Shown: positions 10,433-23,939, counted from the stretch's first letter. The stretch: 64,000 nt of DNA from Margaritifera margaritifera (GCA_029931535.1 JAQPZY010001186.1:1-64000), one strand, 5' to 3'. Program-made: numbers and translations. Notes: a model not told the origin generated them from the letters alone.

Positions 10433-11449
10433 TTATGTGAAAGATAAGTACATACGTGAAATGCATTTCTTGTATGATTGTATCAAAAGAGAGAGAACAT
10501 TTTTATATACTTGGCAGTACTACATTAACATATATCATACTTTATTCATCAAGACTGAGCCGAAAATAAGTCTTGACACTCAATAAGCATAACATAAACT
10601 AATTATGAGAAGTATTTGAATCTAGGAATAAAAAAATAATGGCTACTCTGGAAGGATTACCAAACATATTTTATTATCAAGGCATTAATTTAGAGAAGCA
10701 ACTAACTATTTGTTTATGAAACACACTCACACACACATTAAAATTATTACTATTAATGTAAACAATATGTACACGGATCACCACTGTATATTGTTCATCA
10801 TCAGCAGTACACACTATAACATTGCATGGAACAGGCATACGTTAGCTAGTATGCAGCAGGGAATACGTCTGCAGATAAACATAAAAGAAAATATGGATAC
10901 ACATATAATGCATATTTACTTTGCTTCTGCTGCGCAGGTATATATTCAGAACAACCAACTAATGTATATTATGATTTGGTAATTCAAAGGACTTAAAATA
11001 CACATATACTGTGCTTATATGTGGTGTTACTAGTTGTGGAAACACAGTTTGGATCTGATTACTTTTTTAATATCTGCCCAACACGTATGTGCAATAACAC
11101 TTACAACAACAACATTGACATTTTGGAGACGATAATTTAATTGTAATAGATCCTGGTGATAAATTCGATAAATGGTTAGCATTCCTCATTATTATATAAC
11201 GACAAACAAATACTTTGTTTCTAATAAGCGATTATGTGGACCTAAATGACTTAAAAAAGAAAGCAACCAATCTACGTTATCATTCAGTAGTAGGTATTAT
11301 GAAATATCAATATGGGTCATAGTGTAAATATATAATGTAATTGTTCGTGACTTCGGTGAAATCACAAGGTTTAATGTTGTGTTTATACTCGAGACAAAAA
11401 AGCTGTAGATTGTATTATTGATGACAATTACATAATACCGGATGAAATA
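10433..11449. other. AT-rich spacer between TIR element and repeat copy A
   Basis: A 90-codon frame at 10,710-10,982 is His/Ile/Met-rich and looks like chance in low-complexity DNA. No continuation of the viral remnant is seen beyond the TIR element. Confidence 0.5.
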
Positions 11450-11996
11450 AAGGAGAAATTATAGAAAATATTAAAACAGAATAAACTTACATAGTGCGCC
11501 TATTGTATCCATTTGATTACAAATAAAATATATTTGCATAAGAAACCAACGTTCCAAAAAAAAGACGTTCACAATTTAAAATACAATTAAAAGTACAGTC
11601 AAAGTACTACAAAGTATGACGCAAAATCTCGTGTATGCAAAATGAAGAAGAAAAATCACACAAGACTACTGTAGTGTGACAAAGCACAACACAGTACCTT
11701 GTATGTGCAGTAAATGTAGAATATGTTTTTTCTAAATTATGATAGTGCACTAAGGTCTGGAAATAAAACTGCTCCATCCTTCTTTGGGTGGAAAAGTGGT
11801 TTATTTCATATGTCCAGCGCACAGGAGAGCATTTAAGAACTAAGGTGAGCATTATGTATAAATTTGTAATAAGTATTGCAATATTGTAATAATTAATTCT
11901 AAATAAATAACATTAGCTTTTGCTACGTGAGTAGCACGGGGCGTCTTCGCTCTAAATAATAGCCGACGAGCATATGGACACTAACCACCAAGACTA

Positions 11997-12060
<64 letters not shown>

Positions 12061-13085
12061 CGATCCCATAAGTCCAGATTTATTTACAAATTTTAATCAA
12101 TTTGTGGGGCAAATTAAATTGGATGAGAAGAATAAAATAATAAATGAAAATAATTATAACATATGCTGCCACAGAGATGTCTAGTAACAGAGATGCTACT
12201 CAAAAATACCAAACTATGTGTTTATCTTTGTTTTAGGCCTGCATATGTCTCTATATTGTTATCTTCAATAGAAACCTAATTCCCCATTCGAATGTCATTT
12301 ATTAATGTATTATAGCATAGCTGCTTTTGATTGTATGTTTGAGTGCAAGTGTAAGTGTCAGCACTCATACCCTTTCCTTTCACCCCACCTTGGGTAAGTA
12401 GGGTTGAATAAAAGCATGTATGGTTGTATGCAGAATTGCAGGGTTTTATGGTTGTCCTACTGTGTGTATGTATATGACTGTTTATATGCATGCATACGTT
12501 TGTCTATCTACAAACTGGTTTTGTATTTATTACATTTGATTTTGTTTAACGTAATCTTTTAGGTAAAATGTTTTCTTGGTAACGTGTGTGTGGTACAATT
12601 TTTTTAATTAAATTGTTCTGCTTGTTTCTTTTTGGTACAGTATTGTAAATGTTTTGTTTAAACTTTTTATGTTGCGCATGCGTAACATTTATATGTATTG
12701 CTTATGAACAAAAAATCAGACATTTGTCATTTCTTATGCGCATTTTATTCCAATGAGCTTTCGCAAAAAAACCTCAGTTGAGCAAAATATATTGCCGGCC
12801 ATGACGTCAGCAAAATATGCACAACGGTGTTGAGATACGTCGTGACCTTTGTCCTTTGACCTAAGCTCTTGACGCTCTGCAATCTTGGATTATAAACGTT
12901 ACATGAAGTCTTATATCATAAATGTGTTTTAGGCTCACTCAGAGCAGTAAGGATGTGCATTGCATTCAATGTTTAATTTCCATATGATCCCCAATGTGAC
13001 ATCCTAATGTCAAATTCACCTATGACTCCCATACCGACCAATAATGTTAAACATGCATTGACATCCATACCGGCCCCCAACTTTG
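11450..13085 (+). repeat. 1.6 kb dispersed repeat, copy A
   Basis: Matches 58,690-60,255 in the same orientation along its length. Shared blocks include ATAGTGCGCCTAT, ATCTCGTGTATGCAAAAT, GCCACGTGAGTAGC-like, TTACGATCCCATAAG and ACATCCATACCGGCCCCCAA at the right end. The (AT)n tract at 12,003-12,058 occupies the same place as the (AT)n of the other copy. No long open frame; family unknown, possibly a non-autonomous element. Confidence 0.8.
12003..12058. repeat. (AT)n microsatellite
   Basis: Pure AT run inside repeat copy A. Confidence 0.98.
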
Positions 13086-13159
13086 ACATATATAGAAGCA
13101 TGGAGAGAAGAATTTTATACAAAATGAACAGCTGTGAATACGATATTCACACGAAAAGC

Positions 13160-13567
13160 TACTATAATGTTAAAACTTCAGAAACAAATAGATGATAGCA
13201 AGAAGAATGTTTCAGATGCTCGAGATATATTTACCCAAAGATTAGTTACTATCGAAAGTGCTTTACAAGCTTTACAACCCGTTTGATCTGAAACATGCAT
13301 AAGACCTGTGGAAAATATACAGCAATACTTGCAACCAATTCAACAAAGGATAAATGTTCAAATATCAGCTTTAGGGAGTAACGATGAGGAAAGAAATAAA
13401 TCTTATGTAAATTACAATACTTTACAATTACAACTACAACAGCAGGAGAGTTTTAAAGTTCGTGTGAAAAAAATGGAAGATAGACTAGTATATGTTCGTG
13501 ATAGTCATGCACAATTACAGAGGAAGAATGATTTCGAAGAAGTCAATAGAAAGATTCCAGACTTATA
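13160..13567 (+). pseudogene. Coiled-coil coding remnant, family unknown
   Basis: Two adjacent frames read as a Gln/Lys/Glu-rich helical protein: QKQIDDSKKNVSDARDIF and TQRLVTIESALQALQPV then a stop, and after it YLQPIQQRINVQISALGS, LQLQLQQQESFKVRVKKMED and a second stop at 13,566-13,568. Heptad spacing of hydrophobic residues suggests coiled coil. It sits exactly between the end of a 1.6 kb repeat and the truncated TIR element. No family recognised. Confidence 0.35.
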
Positions 13568-13569
13568 GC

Positions 13570-14335
13570 AAAGGTTAATAATGCGTGGCGAGGACAATAC
13601 GGCATGTAAAGCCTTGCAGTTAATGGCAACACATTTGTTTGCACTCTCATCTAGATTTTGTTCCACCGAACTGCGGAAACAACAAATCAGACAACTACAG
13701 GGAGTTTGTGGAAAACCTCCTCAAGGCATACAAGAGCCTTGGTTGCAACATGCCACTAAAGATACATTTTTTGCACTCTCATCTAGATTTTTTTCCACCG
13801 AACTGCGGAGCAGTGAGCGCCGAACAAGCGAGCGATTTCACCAGGACATTGCAACGATGGAGAAACGCTATCAGGGCAAATGGAACCCATCAATGCGTGC
13901 AGGCTATTGCTGGACAGTAACAAGAGATGCTCAATTTAATGAATACAAGAGACAAGCCAAGAAGCGCCGAGTAGCCACTGAATAAGGACTAAACTATGTA
14001 TGTATATACACATAATATTTTTTTTACTTTTGTTTCAATATATTTGTATTTATATAATCCGTTTGCTGTTTTATAAAGTGTTACATAAACAGGAGAGGTG
14101 AAATATGATCATGTAAAGCAACCATAAACACATGAAAAGACATAGGTTTACAATTTATGATTAAATCTCTAGTATGTACACAATATTAACAGACGTAAAA
14201 TGTAAAAACGTAAATATCTTGGAAACATTAGCCAATCAGGTGTTTTAATTGTCATATTTGAATTCAGCACATCAAAATCCATAATAAATACCACATTTTA
14301 TCTCTGAAGCAGACGACTTCAAAAAAAGTGTCGAC
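13570..14335 (+). mobile_element. 5'-truncated second copy of the TIR element
   Basis: The plus strand here matches the reverse complement of 8,019-8,740, covering the last ~130 codons and the 3' tail. Frames give NNKSDNYREFVENLLKAY, KIHFLHSHLDFFPPNCGAV and ERFHQDIATMEKRYQGKW, ending KKRRVATE and a stop at 13,983-13,985. The tail matches closely to about 14,335, where GTCGACCA stands at the place of the terminus GTAGACCA. A ~40 bp segment is duplicated near the start (see findings). The 5' part is missing, so it is a dead copy. Confidence 0.75.
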
Positions 14336-15460
14336 CAATTATAACTAGCCACAAGTTGCGATGTAATACAGGAGACAAATATTGTCCAGTTCATAATATT
14401 GGTTCGTACCTTGTATCGCTTCAGATGCTTCTGCTTGTATACTTATAAATCTAAAGTCCCGTATGATAAAAAGGATGCAATGGGCAATGGGCTGTCAGTA
14501 TTTAAAAATCGAGCGGAATTCTAACTTTCCTTCCGCATGCGATACACTGATTAGCTTCAGTACACGTAATTATTTATTTATTTTTTTAATTTTTTTTTGG
14601 CATTACCACCTCCTGATCACAACTTTCTCAGTCTTTAGTTAAGTATGCTTTTCTCTATCTTAATTGTTCTCACATACGTTGGTAGTCATACATCTTTAAA
14701 CCGCACACAAATGATGTTCAGTCTAAGCATACCATCATTGCCGTAAGAGATACTTAGGTCTTGAAACGGCATTCTTCCAATAATGTTTACAGCTGTATTA
14801 TTTGCTTCTCCTTTATCCTATTGATCTAATAATCGAGAAAATGCATTATTCAAATTCAAACTAAAGTTATCCGTGGGAAGTTATGAGACTAATTTAATAG
14901 ATGCTCAAAATGAATATAATCTAAAGCGGGAGAAGAAACTAATCAGGATTTGTTTGATTTGTTTTTTAAGAGGTTGAGAGTACTTATGGAAAATAATACG
15001 TAGATAAATTAGATAATCAGGTTGAGTAAATGTCTAGACACATGTATCGATTAGACTAGGATTGAGAGAATATAGCATTATACATGTATACATGTTTTTA
15101 GATTGGTATCATAGAACTACGCCTATAAACATAATTAACAAAGTGAAATAGAAAGAAGGAATTAAACTATGCTTTGATATGCAAGCTACACAATTTAACA
15201 AGAAAATATATATTGATTCGCAATGTTTTTTTTTTTTTTTTTTTCTTCTTTTTTTTTGCTTTGTTAAATTAAATTTATTAACTCTGCACATTGATATATT
15301 TCGACCACTAGAGATAAATTGGATCAAACACAAAACCATACTTAAATGTTTTTTTTTTAATGCAATATAATCTATTATAAGCCCAGCAAGTGATCATTAG
15401 TAAAGGCCACAACGATATATCCTAAGTGAATATAAATATTGGATGAATAAATGTTCAACA

Positions 15461-15526
<66 letters not shown>

Positions 15527-16280
15527 CATATATATGAACCAGTAGTAAGACTGGTTAGAATAACTTAAACAGGAAGACACAGTCATGTAAATATGTATAC
15601 ACCAATATTTGATGAGGGAGAAAACAATGATCATTATTGTAGAATAAAGGATCTTTGAAAATTAGTATAATCTCAAATCAGTAAAGATGAATGAAAAAAG
15701 AAAACTTGTGTAAGAAGTGTCTTGCTTGTTTTTATTCTGGATTCATACTATTGGAATAGTATGCCACCAAATAGATAACACAATGGACATAATTCCAGAA
15801 AAGTATCAAATTGTAAAACTTCTAGCACTAATATGGGGTTCTTTTTGTTCTATATTGTGATTTTGAAAGTATTATTGAGTCAATAAGTAATTGAAAACAA
15901 ATCTCAAATACATCCTGACAACAAAACACAAAAAACTACAGAAAAACAAAAAACAGAACAATGTTCCCTTGACCTTAAATCAATCAGACTATAGTTTCCA
16001 TAGGACTAGACTGCATAAATAAATTTTGTGAAGATCATTAGATCAGTGTTTCCTCGTCTAAGTTCTTCATAACAGGTTCAGTAACATATTGTACATTTTC
16101 GTAAGAAAGAAACAAATGACTTTCTAAAAGATTTCTTTAAACTAATGAAAAATGTTGACATCGGAAAACACATCGACATTTATGTAGAGATCAAATCGAA
16201 AATAAATATTTGAAACATGTAAAAATATTATATTTGCAACGAGAACAATAATTCCAATTCAAGAATTTATTGGACTTAGA
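14336..16280. other. AT-rich stretch with poly-T and (AT)n only
   Basis: Poly-T at 15,225-15,258 and (AT)n at 15,461-15,534. No coding signal recognised. Confidence 0.5.
15461..15534. repeat. (AT)n microsatellite
   Basis: AT run with a few TACATA interruptions at its right edge. A poly-T tract (15,225-15,258) lies 200 bases to the left. Confidence 0.97.
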
Positions 16281-16668
16281 ATATATGTGTGTATGTATGT
16301 ATGTATGTATGTATGTATGTATGTATGTATGTATGTATGTATGTATGTATGTATGTATGTATGTATGTATGTATGTATGTATGTATGTATGTATGTATGT
16401 ATGTATGTATGTATGCATGCATGTATGTATGTATGTATGTAAATATGTATGTATGTATGTATGTATGCATGCATGTATGCATGCATGCATGCATGCATGC
16501 ATGCATGTATGTATGTATGTATGTATGTATGTATGTATGTATGTATGTATGTATGTATGTATGTATGTATGTATGTATGTATGTATGTACGTATGTATGT
16601 ATGTATGTATGTATGTATGTATGTATGTATGTATGTATGTATGTATGTATGTATGTATGTATGTATTG
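16281..16668. repeat. (ATGT)n microsatellite, ~390 bp
   Basis: Almost pure ATGT repeats with a central patch of ATGC units (about 16,411-16,508). Because four and three share no factor, all frames stay open on both strands, giving false open frames of up to 146 codons. Confidence 0.97.
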
Positions 16669-16911
16669 TATACATGTGTGTATTAGAGTTTAACGGCAAG
16701 TCAGCACAGCAACGGCCATATGGTGCATATTAAAAGTAAAAGTTGTAAAAGTATCAAAATGAAAAACTGCACAAAATTGATAATACGATACACCCTTCCA
16801 AATAATAATAAAGATGAAGTACCACCAGATAAAATATAAAAACGTAAAGATGATACAATTTTGTTAAAGGTTTACAAAATGAATTATAAAGGTAAAAAAT
16901 AGTTCAGACTC

Positions 16912-17036
16912 ATTTAATTCTGTATCACGGAGTTGAAGTCAACACATTCGACAAGAGTTTGTTCCACTGTCAATGGACACTAGCAGGGTGCGCGCTCTGG
17001 TCGAAGATCACCCTTCAGGAGGTATGAATGAATCAA
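16912..17036 (-). mobile_element. 3' scrap of a LINE related to 55,565-56,345
   Basis: The minus strand reads GDLRPERAP, CPLTVEQTLVECVDFN, the zinc-knuckle-like C-terminus that follows RNase H in jockey/I-type LINEs. The same passage occurs on the plus strand at 56,240-56,310. It is cut off by a (GT)n tract. Confidence 0.55.
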
Positions 17037-17078
17037 GTGTGTGTGTGTGTGTGTTTGTCTGTGTCTGTGTGTGTGTCC
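17037..17078. repeat. (GT)n microsatellite
   Basis: Imperfect GT run that truncates the LINE scrap to its left. Confidence 0.9.
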
Positions 17079-18746
17079 GATATGCGATCAGCACCATGCC
17101 ACCTCATCTCTATGATTTGTTCTATATGAGAGATACCACTCTCCAATATTGGGTTTGATATTCCGAAGCTTGTTTGTGTATGTGTTAATTCCACATATTA
17201 TGTCATGTATGAAGAACATGCCAAATATGAAGAACATGCTAATTTATATAAAAACTGAAGCCAGTAAATATAATCTAATATTTCGAAACGGATGATTCAA
17301 GGTTGCTATGGTTGCATTATTTGCCTTTTCATTACATTTAATAAGACTGTCACTTGGCAGACAACAGAACATTAAACCCTTTTTCCAGATTCTATCAAAT
17401 CGTGTACCTGTTACATCTAGGATATTAACGTGTTGTCAGGTTTAAGATTTTGCAAGGCGTTCAGTAAGGAAAGTCAATCCGAATAAATATATAAAAACAT
17501 TCCCTTTTTTTCAAGAGGTTTCAGTGTAGTTACAAGATGTAAGTGAGGCTGTAATTTCTGCATTAAAAATGGAGAAAGAAGCAAGCTAAATGCTGTTAGG
17601 ATTAACATAGATGAAATAAAGGCAAGAAAGAGAATTAAAAGATCAGTACTTAAAATAATCTAAATATAGACAACTACAAAGATTGCCATTTTAACCAAAC
17701 TATAAATCACCAAGAGACGAATGTATTTACATACTACGATCATAAGATGCACAATATCACGATACATAAGGTTGCTCTTTTACGATATGATCATAAACGT
17801 TTTTTAGTTGAGAGCATCAATACATTGCCTCGTGGCTACTCTTAACTAGCTATTTGTTCAATCCTTTGGAGCCTAATCTAATCTAACACCTTGTAATCAA
17901 AAGGGTATTTCAGTCTCATTACAAGTTTTTTTTTCCTTTTTATTTTATTTTTCAACTAGTTCATCTCTCATTACCACTGGTGCTACATTATTTGCCTCAG
18001 ACATATTTTCGGTACATTTCTTTTCTTTTGAGTAAAAGACCATTACAAATATAACATTTGCACCAAGATTTTTTATGTCTTGATTATACATTTGCACTAA
18101 CACACAAATATATATTCCATAATATCACTGAATGCTAACTTAGTTAGATTAGATGCTTTATGTTTAGATCATCTAAATTCGCACAATTGTCTATCAGAAA
18201 AAAATATTACCTTCCTGCTATATACTAATAAGTACTTCTTGCCATTTATCTAAATTATAACCAGGAACTATTATAACTACATTGTCATCTCTAAAAAAGC
18301 AATTGTCTGGTCATCTTCAAACTCGAAGGACGAATAACAGCAACAACAATATAAATGTTGGACAGATAAAGACAATAAAGTCAAAAAAGTGTGTATACTC
18401 TGTTTCAATTAAATGTAGTGTAAACGGTGTGTTGCCAGAATTTTCAACACACACATAATCATATTGTGAAGTTCTTTTTAGTACATTTATTTTCTGATTA
18501 TACGCCTCAAAACGTGTTGTTTCGCTCTGAAATTTGCTTTTTTAGAGGTTTCACTTAAATCCAACGAGTTCAGTATTGCTGTAATTTCTGGGGGAAAATG
18601 GAGGCAACTGCAACATTGTTTCCATCTTTTGAACTGTTACGACTGAGTTTGCTACACATTTTTGATAAAGTTAAATTTACATACTGGGTGAATGCTGCGG
18701 GAACGTATTGTTGCTTTCAGTGGAAACATATATTAAATAAGTCAGT

Positions 18747-18749
<3 letters not shown>

Positions 18750-18795
<46 letters not shown>
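18750..18795. repeat. (CT)n microsatellite
   Basis: Pure CT run of about 46 bases. Confidence 0.97.
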
Positions 18796-18798
<3 letters not shown>

Positions 18799-21700
18799 AC
18801 TGTTTATGCAGTTTGGGACAGATACTACTTAGTAGCGTAAAACAATTAAGTCGGTCGACTTTCTTCTGTATTCCTTTATTTAAATCAAATAAATATAATA
18901 TTGGATATGTCGCGTAAGAGAGTTTCTGTGCTTTACGTCTGATCGTGTGCCTTGCTCTACCTGTAAACTTAGGAATGTGCGTGAGAGCTTCTGCAACCAA
19001 AGGTTGCGTTAGCCACCTTTCACTATGTCATTTTGGGTGAGACTCTGCACAATCCGGACAGAGGAGTCTATATAAATGATTCCCTGGAAGCAGATACAAG
19101 CATAACTGCATCTGCATTATCCGAGAGCTATTATTCTCGTCATTACAGATATGTACTCGTCGTTACAGGTATGCAATCGACGTTACAGGTATGCACTTGT
19201 AATATTCATTGTAAATTCTACATTTTACCATCTGTTTCTTTGTAGATTTTAAATTATTTTAGTATATGCTAATAGTCTAAAAGCATTAGAGTAATTTCAA
19301 TATTATATTTTAAAAAATTCGCAATAATTGCTATTTTTCTTTAATTATTATTGTTTGAAATTGTAAAATGCAGAGTGCCATGGATTATTTGACCTTTATT
19401 ATTAATTTATATCTAGGAAATACAAACATGAAAGTGTTCTTAATAGTAGCAATCGATTAGTATTAATTGTGTAATTATTGCCTGTGAATATAATAATAGT
19501 TTTGTTGTTATAAAGGATTCCGCTGCGTACTTCATGCTCTAGGAAAATTATGTTTGGAAAGAAGTCTTCACACTTTGAAACCTTGACTTATTTTTACATT
19601 TATGGCCTAACATTAGAAATTTTTTATTTATTTGAACTGATCCACAACGATTTGAGTATTATTCAGAAAGATTGATTTCCTCCTACTTTTCAAGTATACT
19701 CGTCTACTTCTGGTTAATTGGTTATTTGGTTCTTAACATAACTTGATGTTTTTATTCAAAGACATACCTTTTAGGAAAATAGGAAGTTGATAGTCGTTAA
19801 TTAATTGCTATGATACAGTAAAATAATTTCTTGTTTGTTTTCTGGTGTAATTTTAGATTTGGAATTTGTTTGTTTTATTTAATGAAATATAATTGCATCT
19901 GCATCCTGAGAGATTTATTTTCTTTGTTACAGAGGATTTTCCAAAAAAGTATTGCATCCTATTCAGAATTCCCTTGAAGGTGTGACACGTCTCACGTCGC
20001 TGTGACGATGGCGAGCTAAACAGGCTGTCAGATACTCTCTTCTTTGGGTCTGGTGCAGGTAGCAACGTAGTTAGCATTGACACCGGAGTCCCACAGATTT
20101 TGTCATAGAAACACTTAAAAAAGGCATGAACAATATTGGTGATTATTTGTTTAAGTTACCTGAAAAAAACCTCGCAGCAGCATATATGTATTAGTATAAT
20201 CAGCTGTGGTTTATCATCCACCGTAAAAGTTATCTCTTTCATATCTGATAACACATTTTTGATAATTCTGACACGATAGGGATTGTTCACTGCAATTATA
20301 TTAAAAGGTTTGTTTTTAGTAACTAAAAGGGTAAATAAGAAACAACATTCCTAGAAAACAGCGGCAGTAAATAAAGAGCAAACTAGAAACACAAATTACA
20401 TGACTTCATGCAATTATATACATAATCATAATTATAAACGCGTGTTCATTTCTCTCATGACCATTGTATTATTTCTACCTTATTTACCGTTCTTATCAAT
20501 TTGTATTCTTCTTATATGCATCTTTATTGTCATTATTTTTTTCATACTCATTCTTTGTTTCATTAACATCACTCAGGCTGGCAAATTTAATCATTTCGTT
20601 TTCACCGTTTTTGCTGTTTTCAATTTGACGATTTTGTATCAGCTTTTTAAGTTATATTCCTTATCACCTAAGTATTTATGATAGGATTTGTTCCTTGAAA
20701 AATGTGGGGACTCTTGGAAATTGTTCTTGGAGCCTACTGTGCTACATATTTTCATAAACATATCGCAATGTAACAAAAATATACCATCACCACAGGTTAC
20801 ATAGGTTAGTCTAACTTTTGAACTTGAACTATATTTCTGCAATCTAAATCTTGAAATCTCGCAGTCAAAGTCCTGTTTGTCTAAAATGCATTTTTCCAAC
20901 AACTTTTTTAATGTGTTTTAACAGTAGAAACGGACCGTGTAATAATTGTTATATTTGAACCTGAGCAGTTAAAATATATATCACATACGATTTAATATTA
21001 TAATATATATGCGCTATTACTTCAGGTGTTAGTCCGCTACTAACTCGTGCAAAGATATCGATCCATCATTATTTTTCTTCAGGTATTCTTAGAGAGATAC
21101 AATGCTCAGAACTGTATCGTGTCCAACATTATCTATTACACCATATGTCTCCCTAATATGTTTCCTGTATTAGTCATTTCCCTCTCTATTTTCTAATAAG
21201 TTCTTGGACCCGTAATAATCAGTAATGGTTTGTATATAAAATATGCGTTTTCTGTATAATATATCTTCGTCGTGTTAAATATATATGCTATTCCTTTATT
21301 GGCTGGTGATACTAACATTAGTTGTACAACAAGAGTAACCAAAGTGAGATGTGCAACTTGTTTTTTATGTTTTAGATATGAATTCCATGATGTATTTCAT
21401 ATACAAGTTTTCATAACGAATAAATGCACTGACCATTAAAATCAGAGGTAAAGCGGTATGCGTCGGCTTTTAATAATTTAATAATTTTAGGTGAAAAAAG
21501 GTACGAGCTAATCTATATGACATAGCGTCTTTTTCATAAATATTTCAAGGCTACCTCAGTGTTTTTTGTCTTTTTTTCAAATATAGCAGAAACGACATAA
21601 AATAGGTGACGCCATGTTTCAAGTGACTGAGGATATACTCTGTGATTTTTCATAAAATTTTGATGACAAATGGTACATATTTTTGTACAATTATGACAAC

Positions 21701-22865
21701 CGTGGTTTTGTGTTTTAGCTACATCTGGCCCAAAATAACAATGAGTAAAAAGTGTTAGGAATACAGTTTAAAGATGTGGTATTTTCTCGAAAAGTGTTTT
21801 AAAACAGTGTTTCTGAGTCATGTTTGTTCAAATTGGCCACAAACCCCAAAACTTGACTCATAACTTATACCCAGTGGCCCAGGATATATCATTGATATAC
21901 TACTAAACCGTGACTGCGAGACACAAATCGCTTTTACACATATATTGCTAGTGAAATGTTCTTTAATATGGCTGATTATTGTAAAATTGCATTTTAATAT
22001 ACGATATCAGTCTCTTAATAGAGGAAAATTCGAAACCTCGCTTAATACTTTGAGATTGGGTCATTGGCTGTAATATCGCCTTGAAAGGTTTCTAATTTCC
22101 CGAGATTTGTGTCAGCACTTTCAACTTTCCATAGATCCTGTCTGTGCAAGTACACGATTTCCCATCTGTCTGGACAGGTTAAAATTGTATATGCCTACCC
22201 GGTGCCAAACTGATGATTAAAATAGCTGTATCGATATCCGGCTTATGACACATTTATCGCAAGAAAATGACCCAAAGCATATAGATTTTATTGGTCATAA
22301 TATGTTCGCTTTCTTAACGTACGTGCGTTGCGAATTTGGTCATCGAATGCAAAGAATGGCTTTATTTTCTCAAACGTTTATATTGATATCTACGGAAAAT
22401 GAATTAGTGCCCCGCTCCCTATAATTTCGAAGGTGCTTGCTAAGCTGAAAGACAATATAATCACATATTCGTTTGTGCTCGGTTGGTATACGGACAAAAT
22501 CCATCCAATAGACTCAGCAGTAAATATAATACACATAATAAATGAAATCACACTTCCACTGATATGCAAAACAGGTCATAGAGACCACGAAGGTAACAGG
22601 AAGAGGTCACTGACGAAGGTCAATGCACAATATCCGATTCATGCTTAAAAGATAATTGTATATAGTGAGAAAATGTCTGAGAGATCTGATCTAAATATTT
22701 GCTAATGTAAAACAGCTGTTGTTGTGTAATTCTGCATTTTCATGATTGTTTACGTGATATACGTTTGTATGTTGTAGGTGACTTATTGGCACGACGCTTA
22801 TTCAGTTGTTTTATCCTAAAATCAGCGAAGTATGAGATTTAGTACTCTGTTATAATATATACACA

Positions 22866-22868
<3 letters not shown>

Positions 22869-22922
<54 letters not shown>
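22869..22922. repeat. (AT)n microsatellite
   Basis: Pure AT run. Confidence 0.98.
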
Positions 22923-22925
<3 letters not shown>

Positions 22926-23750
22926 CATACATGCATATACACAGTGTTTAATTAAGTAGTGTACTTAGGCAATAATTCTAGTATTTTACATTACAGTGTT
23001 GTTGTTCACATGGATGAAAATGTGTGGATACAATGAGACGAGGATTTAATTATAAACAGGAAAGTTGTCTACCTGTAATTAACTAAAATGCTGGCATGTA
23101 TATATGCTTATTGTAATTATTAATTTAGATGGATCGTGGCTGTGCTTAAATCTTAAATCAAATATAATTGAAGAGATAAGCTACGTTCAAATATTATATA
23201 CAAATATGCCTAAGAACAGTTTGAATTTAATGCAGGAATGATATAGATAAACATTAAATATAATTTCGTTGATTATTTAATTATTCATTCCTTCATTTTT
23301 AATAATACGAATAATTAAATACTTCACGCTCTTTGTATTTAAGCGCTATCATTACCGATCTGAAAACACATCGATCTAGGCAGTGAGTAGAACTGACAGT
23401 CACATTGTGTTTCTTTCCAAGATAATTAGATGCTTCAGATAAAAAAAAACACATGTGAAATATAATATTGTATTGCTGTAATTAAGTTAAATGTTCATTG
23501 GATTGATTAATATATTTTGGTGTGAATTGTCAGGGTCGAAAATACAGAGACAGCTTTCACATATATCATTCAACTCGGAAGTCCTGGAAAGTTTCCAATT
23601 TCATACATTGCTGAGTGTGGTACACTGCGGCTTAGACCTGCAAAATACAAGGAGTGATCTAATTTACTGCCATTACCCATTATAATGAATCGGGGATATT
23701 TTCATTTCATACATTTTAAATAACAAAGAGTGTAGAATAATTGTAGTTGG

Positions 23751-23751
<1 letters not shown>

Positions 23752-23785
<34 letters not shown>

Positions 23786-23786
23786 C
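23752..23786. repeat. (ATC)n microsatellite
   Basis: About twelve ATC units. Confidence 0.95.
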
Positions 23787-23939
23787 AATTATCGGAGTTA
23801 GAAACCGAATAAACTGCAACTTCTAAAGTTTCACTAACTAATAACTGAGTTTTAAAAAATAAGGTTGTATGAATACGTTTACTAAGAAATTCCTCAGAGA
23901 TTTATATTTGAATGTTTGATGTTTAATGGAACATCACCA

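Larger units (their letters stand above)
17079..23939. other. Long AT-rich interval, possible 3' part of the metalloproteinase gene
   Basis: No strong coding exon. Two phase-compatible minus-strand candidates for a last exon are 22,092-22,169 and 20,639-20,836. Otherwise it holds simple repeats only. Confidence 0.4.

Noticed and set aside
16191..16733. Several overlapping open frames of 76-146 codons on both strands
   Set aside because: They are translations of the ATGT microsatellite (repeating Cys-Met-Tyr-Val or His-Thr-Tyr-Ile) and not genes.
19853..20083. 76-codon minus frame with three cysteines as a last exon
   Set aside because: No suitable acceptor in phase 0 and no disintegrin-type cysteine spacing.
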